Below, in pieces: positions 1 through 5,814 of a DNA stretch of 5,814 bases. The position numbers were made by a program, and so were the translations under genes. How positions within the stretch are numbered: position 1 is the stretch's first letter; the number at the start of each line of letters is the position of its first letter. This DNA is from Gammaproteobacteria bacterium (GTDB lineage Bacteria > Pseudomonadota > Gammaproteobacteria > BMS3Bbin11): the NCBI GenBank assembly GCA_030597275.1, contig JAUVSB010000094.1, forward strand, positions 1 through 5,814. Reading direction: 5' to 3'. The notes below the pieces were generated by a model. It was not told the DNA's origin, did no database searches, and worked only from the letters and a program-made list of their open reading frames with translations.

Positions 1-643
1 CGTTGATCATGTTGCGCGTCACATCAATCAATGGCACATGAAAGGTGACAACATCAACCTTGTTTAGCAATACTTCAAGACTATTGGCACGTTCCACCTC
101 AGATGAAAGCTTCCATGCGCCTTCTACTGTCAGAGTAGGATCATAACCTACAACATTCATCCCCAGGGTCAGGCAGACATTGGCAACAGAACGGCCAATG
201 GCACCAAGTCCGACTACCCCGATAGTCCTGCCGGGTAATTCATAACCAGCAAATTTCTTTTTACCCTCTTCCACCGCCTTGGACATTGCTGATGCGTCGC
301 TGCTATCCAGTCCACGAACATAATCCCAGGCCGGACAAATATTACGGAACGCCAACAGCAAGCCGACAACAACCAGCTCTTTAACAGCATTGGCATTGGC
401 TCCCGGTGCATTGAAAACAGGGATACCCATCTCAGTCAACTTGTCGACAGGTATATTATTTACTCCTGCACCGGCACGACCGACAGCAAGCAGTGACTCC
501 GGTATTTCCATATCATGCATCTTGAAAGAACGCAGAATAATAGCATCAGGGTTCTCAACATCCGGGCCAAAGTCATAAAGCGTCTTTGGCAGTTTTTCCA
601 GTCCAACCGGGGAGATATTATTTAGTGTTTGGATCTTGTGCAT
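1..643 (-). CDS. serA: D-3-phosphoglycerate dehydrogenase, N-terminal part (cut by left edge)
   Basis: The first 214 codons of an NAD-dependent 2-hydroxyacid dehydrogenase are visible; the rest lies beyond the left edge. It should oxidise 3-phosphoglycerate to 3-phosphohydroxypyruvate, the first committed step of serine synthesis, in the cytosol. Visible marks are RAGAGVNNIPVDKL (56-69), NAPGANANAVKEL (78-90), the Rossmann motif GLGAIG (145-150), the NAD-ribose-binding Asp in GYDP (D168) and HVPL (202-205). The catalytic Arg, Glu and His and any C-terminal ACT domain are out of view. The short N-terminus suggests the roughly 390-residue ACT-type enzyme rather than the 410-residue E. coli form; this is inference. 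The start is the ATG at 643, which is the natural N-terminus for the fold, with a weak GAG upstream (TTGAGAACATC-ATG). It follows serC on the same strand, 134 bp away, and SerC uses its product, which supports the assignment over other hydroxyacid dehydrogenases. Confidence 0.9.
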   Translation of the reverse strand, partial: MHKIQTLNNISPVGLEKLPKTLYDFGPDVENPDAIILRSFKMHDMEIPESLLAVGRAGAGVNNIPVDKLTEMGIPVFNAPGANANAVKELVVVGLLLAFRNICPAWDYVRGLDSSDASAMSKAVEEGKKKFAGYELPGRTIGVVGLGAIGRSVANVCLTLGMNVVGYDPTLTVEGAWKLSSEVERANSLEVLLNKVDVVTFHVPLIDVTRNMIN

Positions 644-672
644 GATGTTCTCAAATTGTGTTGTTTTAACGG

Positions 673-711
673 AAAAAAGTTTTAAGATTTAAGTCCTTAG
701 TCCTTAATCTT
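673..711 (-). terminator. weak AU-rich hairpin plus U6, possible terminator or attenuator
   Basis: Read on the minus strand, AAGATTAAG (711-703) can pair with CTTAAATCTT (693-684) with one bulged A, around a 9-nt loop. A 5-nt spacer and six T (678-673) follow. The stem is almost all A-U and the U-run is not directly adjacent, so termination would be weak at best. Its place between serC and serA would allow partial uncoupling of the two genes. Part of the stem lies within the decayed units of the neighbouring heptad array, so the pairing may be a by-product of that repeat. Confidence 0.22.
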
Positions 712-771
712 TTACCTTTCCCCTTTAACCTTTAACCTTTAACCTTTAACCTTTAACCTTTAACCTTTAAC
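695..771. repeat. heptanucleotide tandem array (CTTTAAC on plus, GTTAAAG on minus)
   Basis: Seven perfect copies of CTTTAAC run without a break from 723 to 771. Four further units keep the same 7-base phase on the left: CCTTAGT (695), CCTTAAT (702), CTTTTAC (709) and CTTTCCC (716), making 11 heptads in 77 bp. Copies are perfect beside serC and decay toward serA. The array begins 6 nt after the serC stop and would be transcribed as repeated GUUAAAG if serC and serA share an mRNA. Each junction then reads AAAGG, which resembles a ribosome-binding core but lies too far from the serA start to serve it directly. No function can be assigned. Confidence 0.95.
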
Positions 772-777
772 CTGATT

Positions 778-1863
778 TCAGCCCTTCTGCTTCTGGAAAT
801 CCTGCATGTAGCTAATCAGAGCCTGCACACCCTCTTCAGGCATTGCATTGTAGATACTGGCGCGCATACCACCAACAGATCGATGGCCCTTCAGCTGAAC
901 CAGTCCCGCCTCTGCGGCGCCTGTAAGAAATTCTGCATCCAGGTTGCTGTCTGCCATAACAAAGGGAACATTCATCAAAGATCGATACGGTTTATCAACA
1001 GGATTACTATAGAAACCACCAGAGTTATCGATGCAGTCATAGAGGGCACCCGCCTTGCGCTCATTAATCTCTGCCATGGCAGTCAGGCCACCATTTTTCA
1101 GCAACCAGTCAAATACCAGGCCGGCGATATACCAGGCATAGGTAGGAGGAGTGTTGTACATCGACTCCGCTTTTGCGTGTATGCCATAGTCCATCATTGC
1201 AGGCGTACTGGGACCTGCAAGACCAACCAGGTCCTCGCGCACGATGACAATAGTCAGCCCGGCCGGGCCAATATTTTTCTGTGCACCTGCGTAGATGATG
1301 CCGTATTTATCGACATCAATTGGGCCAGATAAAATAGTAGATGACATGTCAGCGACCAGCGGTACATCACCAGTATCTGGCTCGGCATCGAACGCCAGGC
1401 CGCCTATGGTTTCATTCGGGGTGTAGTGCACATAGGCTGCATTTTCATTGAGTTCCCATAAGCTACGGTCAGGAACGGTCGTATAGGACTGTTCCTTGCT
1501 GCTGGCAACAATGTTCACATGACCGTACCTGGCGGCTTCTTTAATGGCTTTGGCAGACCAGGCACCGGTATCAAAATAATCTGCTTTGCGAACCGAACCC
1601 ATCAGGTTAAGAGGAACCATGGCAAACTGGCTGGACGCACCACCCTGTAAGAACAGCACCTTATAATGCTCAGGTATGGACATGACTTCACGCAGGTCGG
1701 CTTCTGCCTTTTCTGCTATGGAAATAAAATCCTTGCCACGATGGCTCATTTCCATTACCGACATTCCGGCACCGTGCCAGTCAGTCATTTCCTGCTGCGC
1801 CTGTTCCAGCACTGCCAGCGGCAAGGTTGCCGGACCGGCACTAAAATTATAAATTCTGCTCAT
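778..1863 (-). CDS. serC: phosphoserine aminotransferase SerC
   Basis: This is a complete 361-residue class-V PLP-dependent aminotransferase, the usual length for SerC. It transfers the amino group of glutamate to 3-phosphohydroxypyruvate, giving phosphoserine; the family also serves vitamin B6 synthesis by acting on the 4-phosphohydroxythreonine precursor. The N-terminus NFSAGPATLP (6-15) is diagnostic. Other marks are substrate-binding HR (41-42), the phosphate loop GGASSQF (74-80), W102 that stacks on the cofactor, D172 in ADMSS, the Schiff-base lysine K196 in GAQKNIGP (193-200), YNTPP (236-240) and the closing KGHRSVGGMRASIYNAM (325-341). All expected active-site residues are present. The ATG at 1863 gives the canonical MSRIYNFSAGP start, with a modest CAGAGAAC upstream. 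It lies 41 bp after gyrA with no terminator between, so read-through from gyrA is likely. serA follows and encodes the preceding pathway step. Confidence 0.97.
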   Translation of the reverse strand: MSRIYNFSAGPATLPLAVLEQAQQEMTDWHGAGMSVMEMSHRGKDFISIAEKAEADLREVMSIPEHYKVLFLQGGASSQFAMVPLNLMGSVRKADYFDTGAWSAKAIKEAARYGHVNIVASSKEQSYTTVPDRSLWELNENAAYVHYTPNETIGGLAFDAEPDTGDVPLVADMSSTILSGPIDVDKYGIIYAGAQKNIGPAGLTIVIVREDLVGLAGPSTPAMMDYGIHAKAESMYNTPPTYAWYIAGLVFDWLLKNGGLTAMAEINERKAGALYDCIDNSGGFYSNPVDKPYRSLMNVPFVMADSNLDAEFLTGAAEAGLVQLKGHRSVGGMRASIYNAMPEEGVQALISYMQDFQKQKG

Positions 1864-1904
1864 TTTCTGTTCTCTGAATGTCGGTTTTGTTAGTGTTTTC
1901 TGGT

Positions 1905-4520
1905 TTAGTCAGCGGATGTGTCTGATGAGGGATCTGATCCTTCTTCCGCGGCATCATCATCTTCTGTCTTGTCGTCATCTGACTCAGCCACGCGGGCAAG
2001 ACTTACCAGTTCTTCTTTTTTACCCAGCCCTATCAGACGCACACCCTGAGTATTTCTACTCATGACAGATATCTCGTTGATACGGGTACGAATCAATGTG
2101 CCACCACTGGTAATCAGCATGGCTTCATCATTGTCTTCTACCATTTCAGCCGCGACCACATCGCCGTTTCTATCCGGTGTCTGGATCGAAATAACCCCTT
2201 TCGTCGCGCGACCCTTACATGGATAATTTTCCAGCAAAGTGCGTTTGCCATAACCGTTGATGGTGGCTGTCAAAATAGATTTTCCTGCATCTTCCTCTGT
2301 GTTGGCTATCAACAATGAAATAACATGATCACCCTCGGCCATCTTGATTCCGCGGACACCTCTGGCGGTTCTTCCCATGGCACGGACTTTAGTTTCATCG
2401 AATCTAACGGCTTTACCCGAGTTAGAAAACAATAAAATGTCCTTAGTGCCATCAGTTATTCCCACGCCAATCAGGCGCCTGTCGCCTTCCAGATCAACTG
2501 CACGTATGCCACTGTTTCTGGGGCGTGAAAAGTCGATCAATGGTGTCTTTTTCACCATGCCATCTGCCATCGCCATAAAGACAAACTTATCTTCTTCATA
2601 CTCCCGTATTGGAAGGATTGCGGTAATTTGCTCTTCATCCTCTAGTGGCAGGAGGTTGTTCAATGGTCGCCCGCGGGCCATGCGACCCGCCTGTGGCAGC
2701 ATGTAGACCTTTTTCCAGTAAACCTTGCCACGGGTAGAGAAGCACAGAATCGTATCGTGCGTATTGGCAACGAACATGGTCTCAACAAAGTCTTCTTCTT
2801 TAACTTTTGTCGCACTTTTACCGCGTCCACCACGGCGCTGAGCGCTGTAGTCTTCCAATGGCTGCGCCTTCGCGTAACCACTGTGAGAAATGGTTACCAC
2901 CATATCTTCTTCAGCTATCAGGTCTTCATCGGTCAGGTCTTCATAACTCTGAACAATTTCGGTACGGCGGTCATCAGCATATTTATCACGAATCTCTATC
3001 AGTTCTTCCGTGATAATTTCCATTAATCGTTCAAAGTGATTGAGTATCTCCAGCAACTCTACAATACGGTCCAGCACCTGCTCGTATTCAGAAATTATCT
3101 TTTCCTGCTCCAGCCCGGTAAGGCGGTGCAAACGCAGGTCCAGGATAGCCTGGGCCTGCTGCTCTGACAGACGATATTTTCCGCCTGTCATGCCCACACC
3201 TTCAGCAAGACCATCGGGACGGGACATCTCGGCACTCGCACGTTCCAGCATGCCGGAGACCACTCCTGCCTCCCAGTCTTTAGCCTGTAACTGTATTTTT
3301 GCCGCAGCAGGGTTTTCTGCTGCCTTGATCAGGGCAATAATCGGATCAATATTATTCAGTGCAATGGCCAGGCCTTCAAGCAGATGGGCCCGGTTTCTGG
3401 CCTTGCGCAGATCAAAAATAGTGCGTCGGGTAACCACTTCACGGCGATGGCGGATAAACTCCACCAGCATCTCGCGCAGTGAAAACAGGCGCGGCTGGTT
3501 ATTCACCAGGGCGACCATATTAATACCAATAACCAGTTGCATACTGGTCATCTGGTATAGATTATTCAGTACGACTTCCGGCACTTCTCCACGTTTCAGC
3601 TCAATCACCGCACGCATGCCATCCTTATCTGATTCATCGCGCAGATCGGAAATACTGGAAATCTTCTTGTCACGCACCAGCAGGGCAATTTTTTCCAGCA
3701 GGCGCGCTTTATTAACGGTATAGGGCAGTTCGGTAATAATCAGCGCACTGCGATCACCATGTTTACCCAGCGGCTCGATTTCTACCTTTGCCCGCACATG
3801 TATGCGGCCTCGACCTGTTTTGTATGCCTGCAAAATACCGGTAGCGCCATTGATAATCCCACCAGTGGGGAAATCTGGCCCGGAAATATATTCCATCAGC
3901 CCTTCGAGGCTAATATCTTCATCCTTAATCATTGCCAGGCAGGCATTAACGACTTCACGTAAATTATGTGGTGGGATGGTGGTCGCCATACCCACGGCAA
4001 TACCCGCAGAACCATTGACCAGCAAGTTTGGTACCCGGGTAGGCATGACCAGAGGCTGCGTCTCAGTCTCATCATAATTGAGGCCAAAATCGACTGTTTC
4101 CCGATCAAGATCGGCAATCAACTCGTGGGCAATTTTTGACAGACGGATTTCGGTATAACGCATCGCCGCCGGCGAGTCGCCATCAACCGATCCAAAGTTA
4201 CCCTGGCCATCTATCAGCATATGGCGCATGGAAAAAGGCTGTGCCATACGTACGATGGTGTCATACACAGCGGTATCACCATGTGGATGGTATTTACCGA
4301 TGACATCACCGACTACACGTGCAGATTTTTTATAGGGTTTATTCCAGTCGTTATTCAGCTCATGCATGGCATAGAGCACACGCCGATGGACAGGTTTCAG
4401 TCCATCTCGCACATCGGGTAATGCACGCCCGACGATAACACTCATTGCATAGTCCAGGTAGGACTGACGCATCTCCTGGTCAAGGTTACTGGGGATTGTT
4501 TCCTTGGCGAATGATTCCAT
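1905..4520 (-). CDS. gyrA: DNA gyrase subunit A
   Basis: This complete 871-residue A subunit of the type IIA topoisomerase DNA gyrase forms an A2B2 complex with GyrB and introduces negative supercoils using ATP. The catalytic tyrosine is Y122 next to R121 ([10 protein letters not shown]), at the same number as in E. coli. The winged-helix region carries [12 protein letters not shown] (77-87) and the conserved [12 protein letters not shown] (105-116). The tower and coiled-coil dimerisation region extends to about residue 525. The GyrA box QRRGGRG (561-567) opens the DNA-wrapping beta-pinwheel, which runs to about 840 and separates GyrA from ParC. The tail 846-871 is acidic (13 of 26 residues Asp or Glu), as in other proteobacterial GyrA. 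At the quinolone-contact positions it has Thr83 and Asp87, so the serine usual in E. coli is replaced. The ATG at 4520 aligns with the E. coli N-terminus; GGAA lies 5 nt upstream. No frameshift or damage is seen. Confidence 0.98.
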   Translation of the reverse strand: MESFAKETIPSNLDQEMRQSYLDYAMSVIVGRALPDVRDGLKPVHRRVLYAMHELNNDWNKPYKKSARVVGDVIGKYHPHGDTAVYDTIVRMAQPFSMRHMLIDGQGNFGSVDGDSPAAMRYTEIRLSKIAHELIADLDRETVDFGLNYDETETQPLVMPTRVPNLLVNGSAGIAVGMATTIPPHNLREVVNACLAMIKDEDISLEGLMEYISGPDFPTGGIINGATGILQAYKTGRGRIHVRAKVEIEPLGKHGDRSALIITELPYTVNKARLLEKIALLVRDKKISSISDLRDESDKDGMRAVIELKRGEVPEVVLNNLYQMTSMQLVIGINMVALVNNQPRLFSLREMLVEFIRHRREVVTRRTIFDLRKARNRAHLLEGLAIALNNIDPIIALIKAAENPAAAKIQLQAKDWEAGVVSGMLERASAEMSRPDGLAEGVGMTGGKYRLSEQQAQAILDLRLHRLTGLEQEKIISEYEQVLDRIVELLEILNHFERLMEIITEELIEIRDKYADDRRTEIVQSYEDLTDEDLIAEEDMVVTISHSGYAKAQPLEDYSAQRRGGRGKSATKVKEEDFVETMFVANTHDTILCFSTRGKVYWKKVYMLPQAGRMARGRPLNNLLPLEDEEQITAILPIREYEEDKFVFMAMADGMVKKTPLIDFSRPRNSGIRAVDLEGDRRLIGVGITDGTKDILLFSNSGKAVRFDETKVRAMGRTARGVRGIKMAEGDHVISLLIANTEEDAGKSILTATINGYGKRTLLENYPCKGRATKGVISIQTPDRNGDVVAAEMVEDNDEAMLITSGGTLIRTRINEISVMSRNTQGVRLIGLGKKEELVSLARVAESDDDKTEDDDAAEEGSDPSSDTSAD

Positions 4521-4632
4521 GTAGTTTCCGCGGTTTTATGAGCCGACAAGACGGCATACTGGTAGTTCTCGCCCCTGAAACAACACGCTCTGAAACGCTT
4601 ACTGGGACTCTTGCATGAACACCCTTATTAAC

Positions 4633-4744
4633 TTGTGGATTCTAGCATGAGAGGCCGCATAGTTGCACACCTTCAAAGGATAGAAATAGAGCTAAACAAC
4701 GAGAAGCTTCATTGATCTTTCTGTGCGTCAGAATTTTGTGGATT
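4633..4744. repeat. 9-mer TTGTGGATT present twice in the gyrA upstream region
   Basis: The same 9 bases occur at 4633-4641, overlapping the candidate gyrA -10 box, and at 4736-4744, 103 bp away in the same orientation. TGTGGAT is the core of the DnaA box (TGTGGATAA in this orientation), but the last two positions do not fit in either copy. The second copy also supplies the left arm of a small inverted repeat, GGATT-6 nt-AATCC (4740-4755). The repeat itself is certain; any role as a regulator-binding site is a guess. Confidence 0.35.
4639..4667 (-). promoter_or_regulatory. candidate gyrA promoter (extended -10)
   Basis: On the minus strand TGC-TAGAAT forms an extended -10 box (TAGAAT at 4644-4639, TG-N directly upstream). 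Exactly 17 bp further upstream is TGCAAC (4667-4662), a poor -35, which an extended -10 can tolerate. Transcription would start near 4632 and give a gyrA leader of about 110 nt. It is the best sigma-70-like match I found in the gap on this strand. A DnaA-box-like 9-mer overlaps the -10. Not proven by sequence alone. Confidence 0.45.
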
Positions 4745-4794
4745 TATTGGAATCCGGGAACTGGAGATAAACCTGCGTAGAACAGATTTTCGTC

Positions 4795-4800
4795 TATACT
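4795..4800 (+). promoter_or_regulatory. candidate -10 box for the small plus-strand ORF
   Basis: TATACT is one base from the sigma-70 -10 consensus. No good -35 exists at 16-18 bp spacing (the best is CTGCGT near 4773). Transcription would start at about 4807, only some 4 nt before the ATG at 4811, which would give an essentially leaderless mRNA for that ORF. Confidence 0.3.
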
Positions 4801-4810
4801 TAATCGCGTT

Positions 4811-4909
4811 ATGAACAAAAAACTGATTATCGGATTTAAACTCTTGCTGGCCTGCGCCATGTGCATTGGGGCTATCCTGGCAGTAGCAAAACTTATCGAA
4901 TACTCTTAG
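4811..4909 (+). CDS. possible small single-span membrane protein (32 aa)
   Basis: ATG to TAG encodes MNKKLIIGFKLLLACAMCIG followed by AILAVAKLIEYS. Two lysines at positions 3-4 precede a nearly unbroken hydrophobic stretch (about 5-29, with Lys at 10 and 27), ending in a short polar tail. This would suit a one-helix inner-membrane protein with its N-terminus inside; there is no lipobox or clear signal-peptidase site. I recognise no family. For: the charge-then-hydrophobic pattern is hard to get by chance, it lies in a gap with no other gene, and a good -10 box sits just upstream. Against: there is no Shine-Dalgarno sequence, it is very short and the candidate promoter leaves almost no leader. 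It is divergent from gyrA and convergent with feoC. In-frame sequence upstream is open only back to a TAG at 4778 and offers no alternative start. Confidence 0.42.
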   Translation: MNKKLIIGFKLLLACAMCIGAILAVAKLIEYS

Positions 4910-4918
4910 GGCTAAGAG
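4903..4918. repeat. inverted repeat CTCTTAG-GG-CTAAGAG at the small-ORF stop
   Basis: Perfect 7-bp arms with a 2-base centre overlap the TAG of the 32-codon ORF, in the convergent gap between that ORF and feoC. A second perfect palindrome, CTGTCGACAG, lies at 4929-4938. Neither is followed by a T-run on either strand, so they are not classical terminators, though they could act as mRNA 3'-end hairpins. Confidence 0.4.
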
Positions 4919-4940
4919 CTTCCTGCAGCTGTCGACAGGG

Positions 4941-4972
4941 CTTATTTATCACAACCCTTATTTGTCACAACC
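4941..4972. repeat. 16-bp tandem duplication spanning the feoC stop codon
   Basis: CTTATTTATCACAACC (4941-4956) is followed directly by CTTATTTGTCACAACC (4957-4972), 15 of 16 identical. Read on the minus strand, the 4957-4972 copy is the end of feoC (Gly-Cys-Asp-Lys-stop). The other copy lies just past the stop and would encode the same four residues plus stop in another frame. The only difference is GAC versus GAT, synonymous for Asp. Confidence 0.9.
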
Positions 4973-5224
4973 ATCAGGCACGGACAGCTGCACAGAAAAA
5001 GCACTGGATTCCCAGACATAAATTTCCGTTGCAGCGGTATCACATTGTGAGCAGCTGGTGCCACAGGAACTGGTGGCAGCACGGCGTTGTACCTTGCCTT
5101 TTTTCACCCAGATATCCAGCATGCCTCTCGCCGCATCAGGCTCGATATCAAAATGTAAGGCCACATCAGCCAGGCTGACCTGTCCATGCTGCTGCATGTA
5201 ATTGCGGATATCAGAAAGAATCAT
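4958..5224 (-). CDS. feoC: FeoC-like winged-helix protein of the ferrous iron transport operon
   Basis: An 88-residue protein whose first 47 residues resemble the FeoC winged helix (LSDIRNYMQQHGQVSLADVA, then HFDIEPDAARGMLDIWVKKG). A Cys cluster follows, C54-x3-C58-x2-C61, and then a YVW segment (69-71). FeoC is a small cytosolic partner of the ferrous iron transporter FeoB; in enteric bacteria its cysteines bind an oxygen-sensitive Fe-S cluster and it can protect FeoB from proteolysis. Only three cysteines lie in the cluster; the fourth ligand of the enteric protein has no match at the usual place, and a further Cys (C86) lies three residues from the C-terminus. The start at 5224 has AAGGTG 7 nt upstream. 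feoB ends 4 bases before this start, so the two are surely co-transcribed. Family placement rests on context plus the HTH-Cys architecture. Confidence 0.85.
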   Translation of the reverse strand: MILSDIRNYMQQHGQVSLADVALHFDIEPDAARGMLDIWVKKGKVQRRAATSSCGTSCSQCDTAATEIYVWESSAFSVQLSVPDGCDK

Positions 5225-5228
5225 ACCA

Positions 5229-5762
5229 TCACACCTTTACCCTTTCCGTCAGCGCCGCTTCGCTTTTATTACTACGTCGCCCCCACTGCCTCAAACCAAC
5301 GATTAATAATGCAAAAGCAATCCACATACCTGCCAGCCAGGCAAATGACGAGGCGGGGTGCTCAGCCCAGCGGGCTATCTGGTAAAAACTTGAGGCAGTT
5401 ATGTAAGCCACAGTCGTGGTCCAGGCCGCAACAAATATTGCCCAGGGCCGGCCGGCCTCACGCTTAATGGCAGCGATGGTCGCTACGCAGGGGAAATACA
5501 GCAGTATGAATAATAAATAGGCAAAGGCACCGGCAGCACCATCGAAACGTTCAACCATTGCGCCAAACACGCCCTGTCTAACACCCTGCTCAGCAGCCGC
5601 TTTTTCGGCATCAGTAATATTAAGTATACTGATGCCAAGTGGATCAAGAACACTATCACCTAATTTAGCACGATTTGCAGGCACCGTTGCTACCGCATCA
5701 CCCAGTTGCCCCCAGAGACTAAACTCCTCCTCTTCAGCATCACCCTCTTCTGCCAGGCTGCT
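5229..5762 (-). CDS. feoB: ferrous iron transporter FeoB, C-terminal fragment
   Basis: The last 177 residues of FeoB, the inner-membrane ferrous iron permease with an N-terminal G-protein domain (not in view). The fragment has an acidic segment (AEEGDAEEEEF), WGQLGDAVATVPAN, VLDPLGISI, and FDGAAGAFAYLLFILLYFPC, the signature of the FeoB C-terminal membrane region. Three hydrophobic spans lie at about fragment residues 80-99 (with the conserved Cys of LLYFPC), 107-129 and 139-159, followed by a basic tail. A GTG at 5684 would open a shorter ORF but falls inside conserved FeoB sequence and is not the start. The frame is closed on the right by TAG at 5763-5765; that stretch looks like vector, so the stop is probably an artefact rather than a broken gene. 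feoC follows after 4 bases. Confidence 0.9.
   Translation of the reverse strand, partial: SSLAEEGDAEEEEFSLWGQLGDAVATVPANRAKLGDSVLDPLGISILNITDAEKAAAEQGVRQGVFGAMVERFDGAAGAFAYLLFILLYFPCVATIAAIKREAGRPWAIFVAAWTTTVAYITASSFYQIARWAEHPASSFAWLAGMWIAFALLIVGLRQWGRRSNKSEAALTERVKV
5232..5237 (-). promoter_or_regulatory. feoC ribosome-binding site at the feoB stop
   Basis: AAGGTG on the minus strand sits 7 nt before the feoC ATG and abuts the feoB TGA (5231-5229). This fixes the feoC start and fits translational coupling between feoB and feoC. Confidence 0.65.
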
Positions 5763-5814
5763 CTACAGGTTATCCCGGGTACCGACTTCCCCCTCTCCCC
5801 CCCCCCCCCCCCCC
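5761..5814. other. probable cloning-vector or low-quality contig end with poly-C run
   Basis: ATCCCGGGTACCGA (5772-5785) equals the BamHI-SmaI-KpnI-SacI part of the common pUC-type polylinker with one C missing. CTCTACAGG (5761-5769) resembles the XbaI part that precedes it there, in the same order. The window then ends in 18 consecutive C (5797-5814). The polylinker sequence is recalled from memory, not searched. Together with the stop it creates in feoB, this suggests error-rich vector or trace-end sequence. The exact junction with genuine sequence is unclear. Confidence 0.65.

Noticed and set aside
695..771. CRISPR array
   Set aside because: The repeat unit is 7 bp with no spacers, so it is a simple tandem repeat.
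883..1332. 149-codon plus-strand ORF opposite serC
   Set aside because: It is fully antisense to intact serC, with no domain and no ribosome-binding site or promoter that stands out.
3040..3723. 227-codon plus-strand ORF opposite gyrA
   Set aside because: It lies wholly antisense to well-conserved gyrA. Its product is dominated by Ser and Arg with no recognisable domain, as expected for the complement of a coding frame.
4543..4556. GCCG/CGGC mini-hairpin in the gyrA leader
   Set aside because: A 4-bp stem with a 6-nt loop is too small to support a riboswitch or attenuator call.
4575..4596. Direct repeat of CTGAAAC at 15-base spacing in the gyrA leader
   Set aside because: Only 7 bases, two copies and no symmetry; easily expected by chance.
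4647..4715. 22-codon plus-strand ORF (ATG to TGA) in the gyrA upstream region
   Set aside because: It has no Shine-Dalgarno sequence, no distinctive composition, and overlaps the candidate gyrA promoter.
4923..4936. CTGCAG and GTCGAC close together, reminiscent of a polylinker
   Set aside because: Spacing and flanks differ from the known polylinker, and feoC continues normally beside it in an expected gene order, so chance is the better explanation here.
5186..5467. 93-codon plus-strand ORF across the feoB-feoC junction
   Set aside because: It is antisense to two real genes that are tightly spaced in an operon; the translation shows no recognisable feature.

Overview
The window looks like a piece of a gammaproteobacterial genome. 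GyrA matches the enterobacterial and pseudomonad type residue for residue around its active site, gyrA is followed by serC as in many Gammaproteobacteria, and the iron-transport pair is feoB-feoC. The genus cannot be told from this sequence. All the large genes read on the minus strand.

Layout from the right-hand end, in the direction of transcription. A feoB fragment (C-terminal end only) is followed after 4 bases by feoC, forming the tail of a ferrous-iron uptake operon. The last bases of feoC are tandemly duplicated just beyond its stop. A 437-bp gap (4521-4957) separates feoC from gyrA. It holds a possible 32-residue single-span membrane protein on the plus strand, a candidate gyrA promoter with a leader of about 110 nt, and a 9-mer that occurs twice. 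Then come gyrA (complete), serC (complete, 41 bp later) and the first 214 codons of serA (134 bp later), which runs off the left edge. SerA and SerC catalyse the first two steps of serine synthesis from 3-phosphoglycerate, and the short gyrA-serC gap suggests co-transcription.

The most distinctive non-coding structure lies between serC and serA. It is an in-phase heptanucleotide array with seven perfect CTTTAAC units and four decayed ones, beginning 6 nt past the serC stop. A weak AU-rich hairpin followed by six U lies between the array and serA.

The right-hand end (about 5761-5814) is probably not genomic. It resembles a common cloning polylinker, read with errors, and ends in 18 consecutive C. 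It also introduces a stop in the feoB frame. I see no evidence for a new multi-gene system. The items most worth checking are the heptad array, the small membrane-protein ORF and the contig-end artefact.
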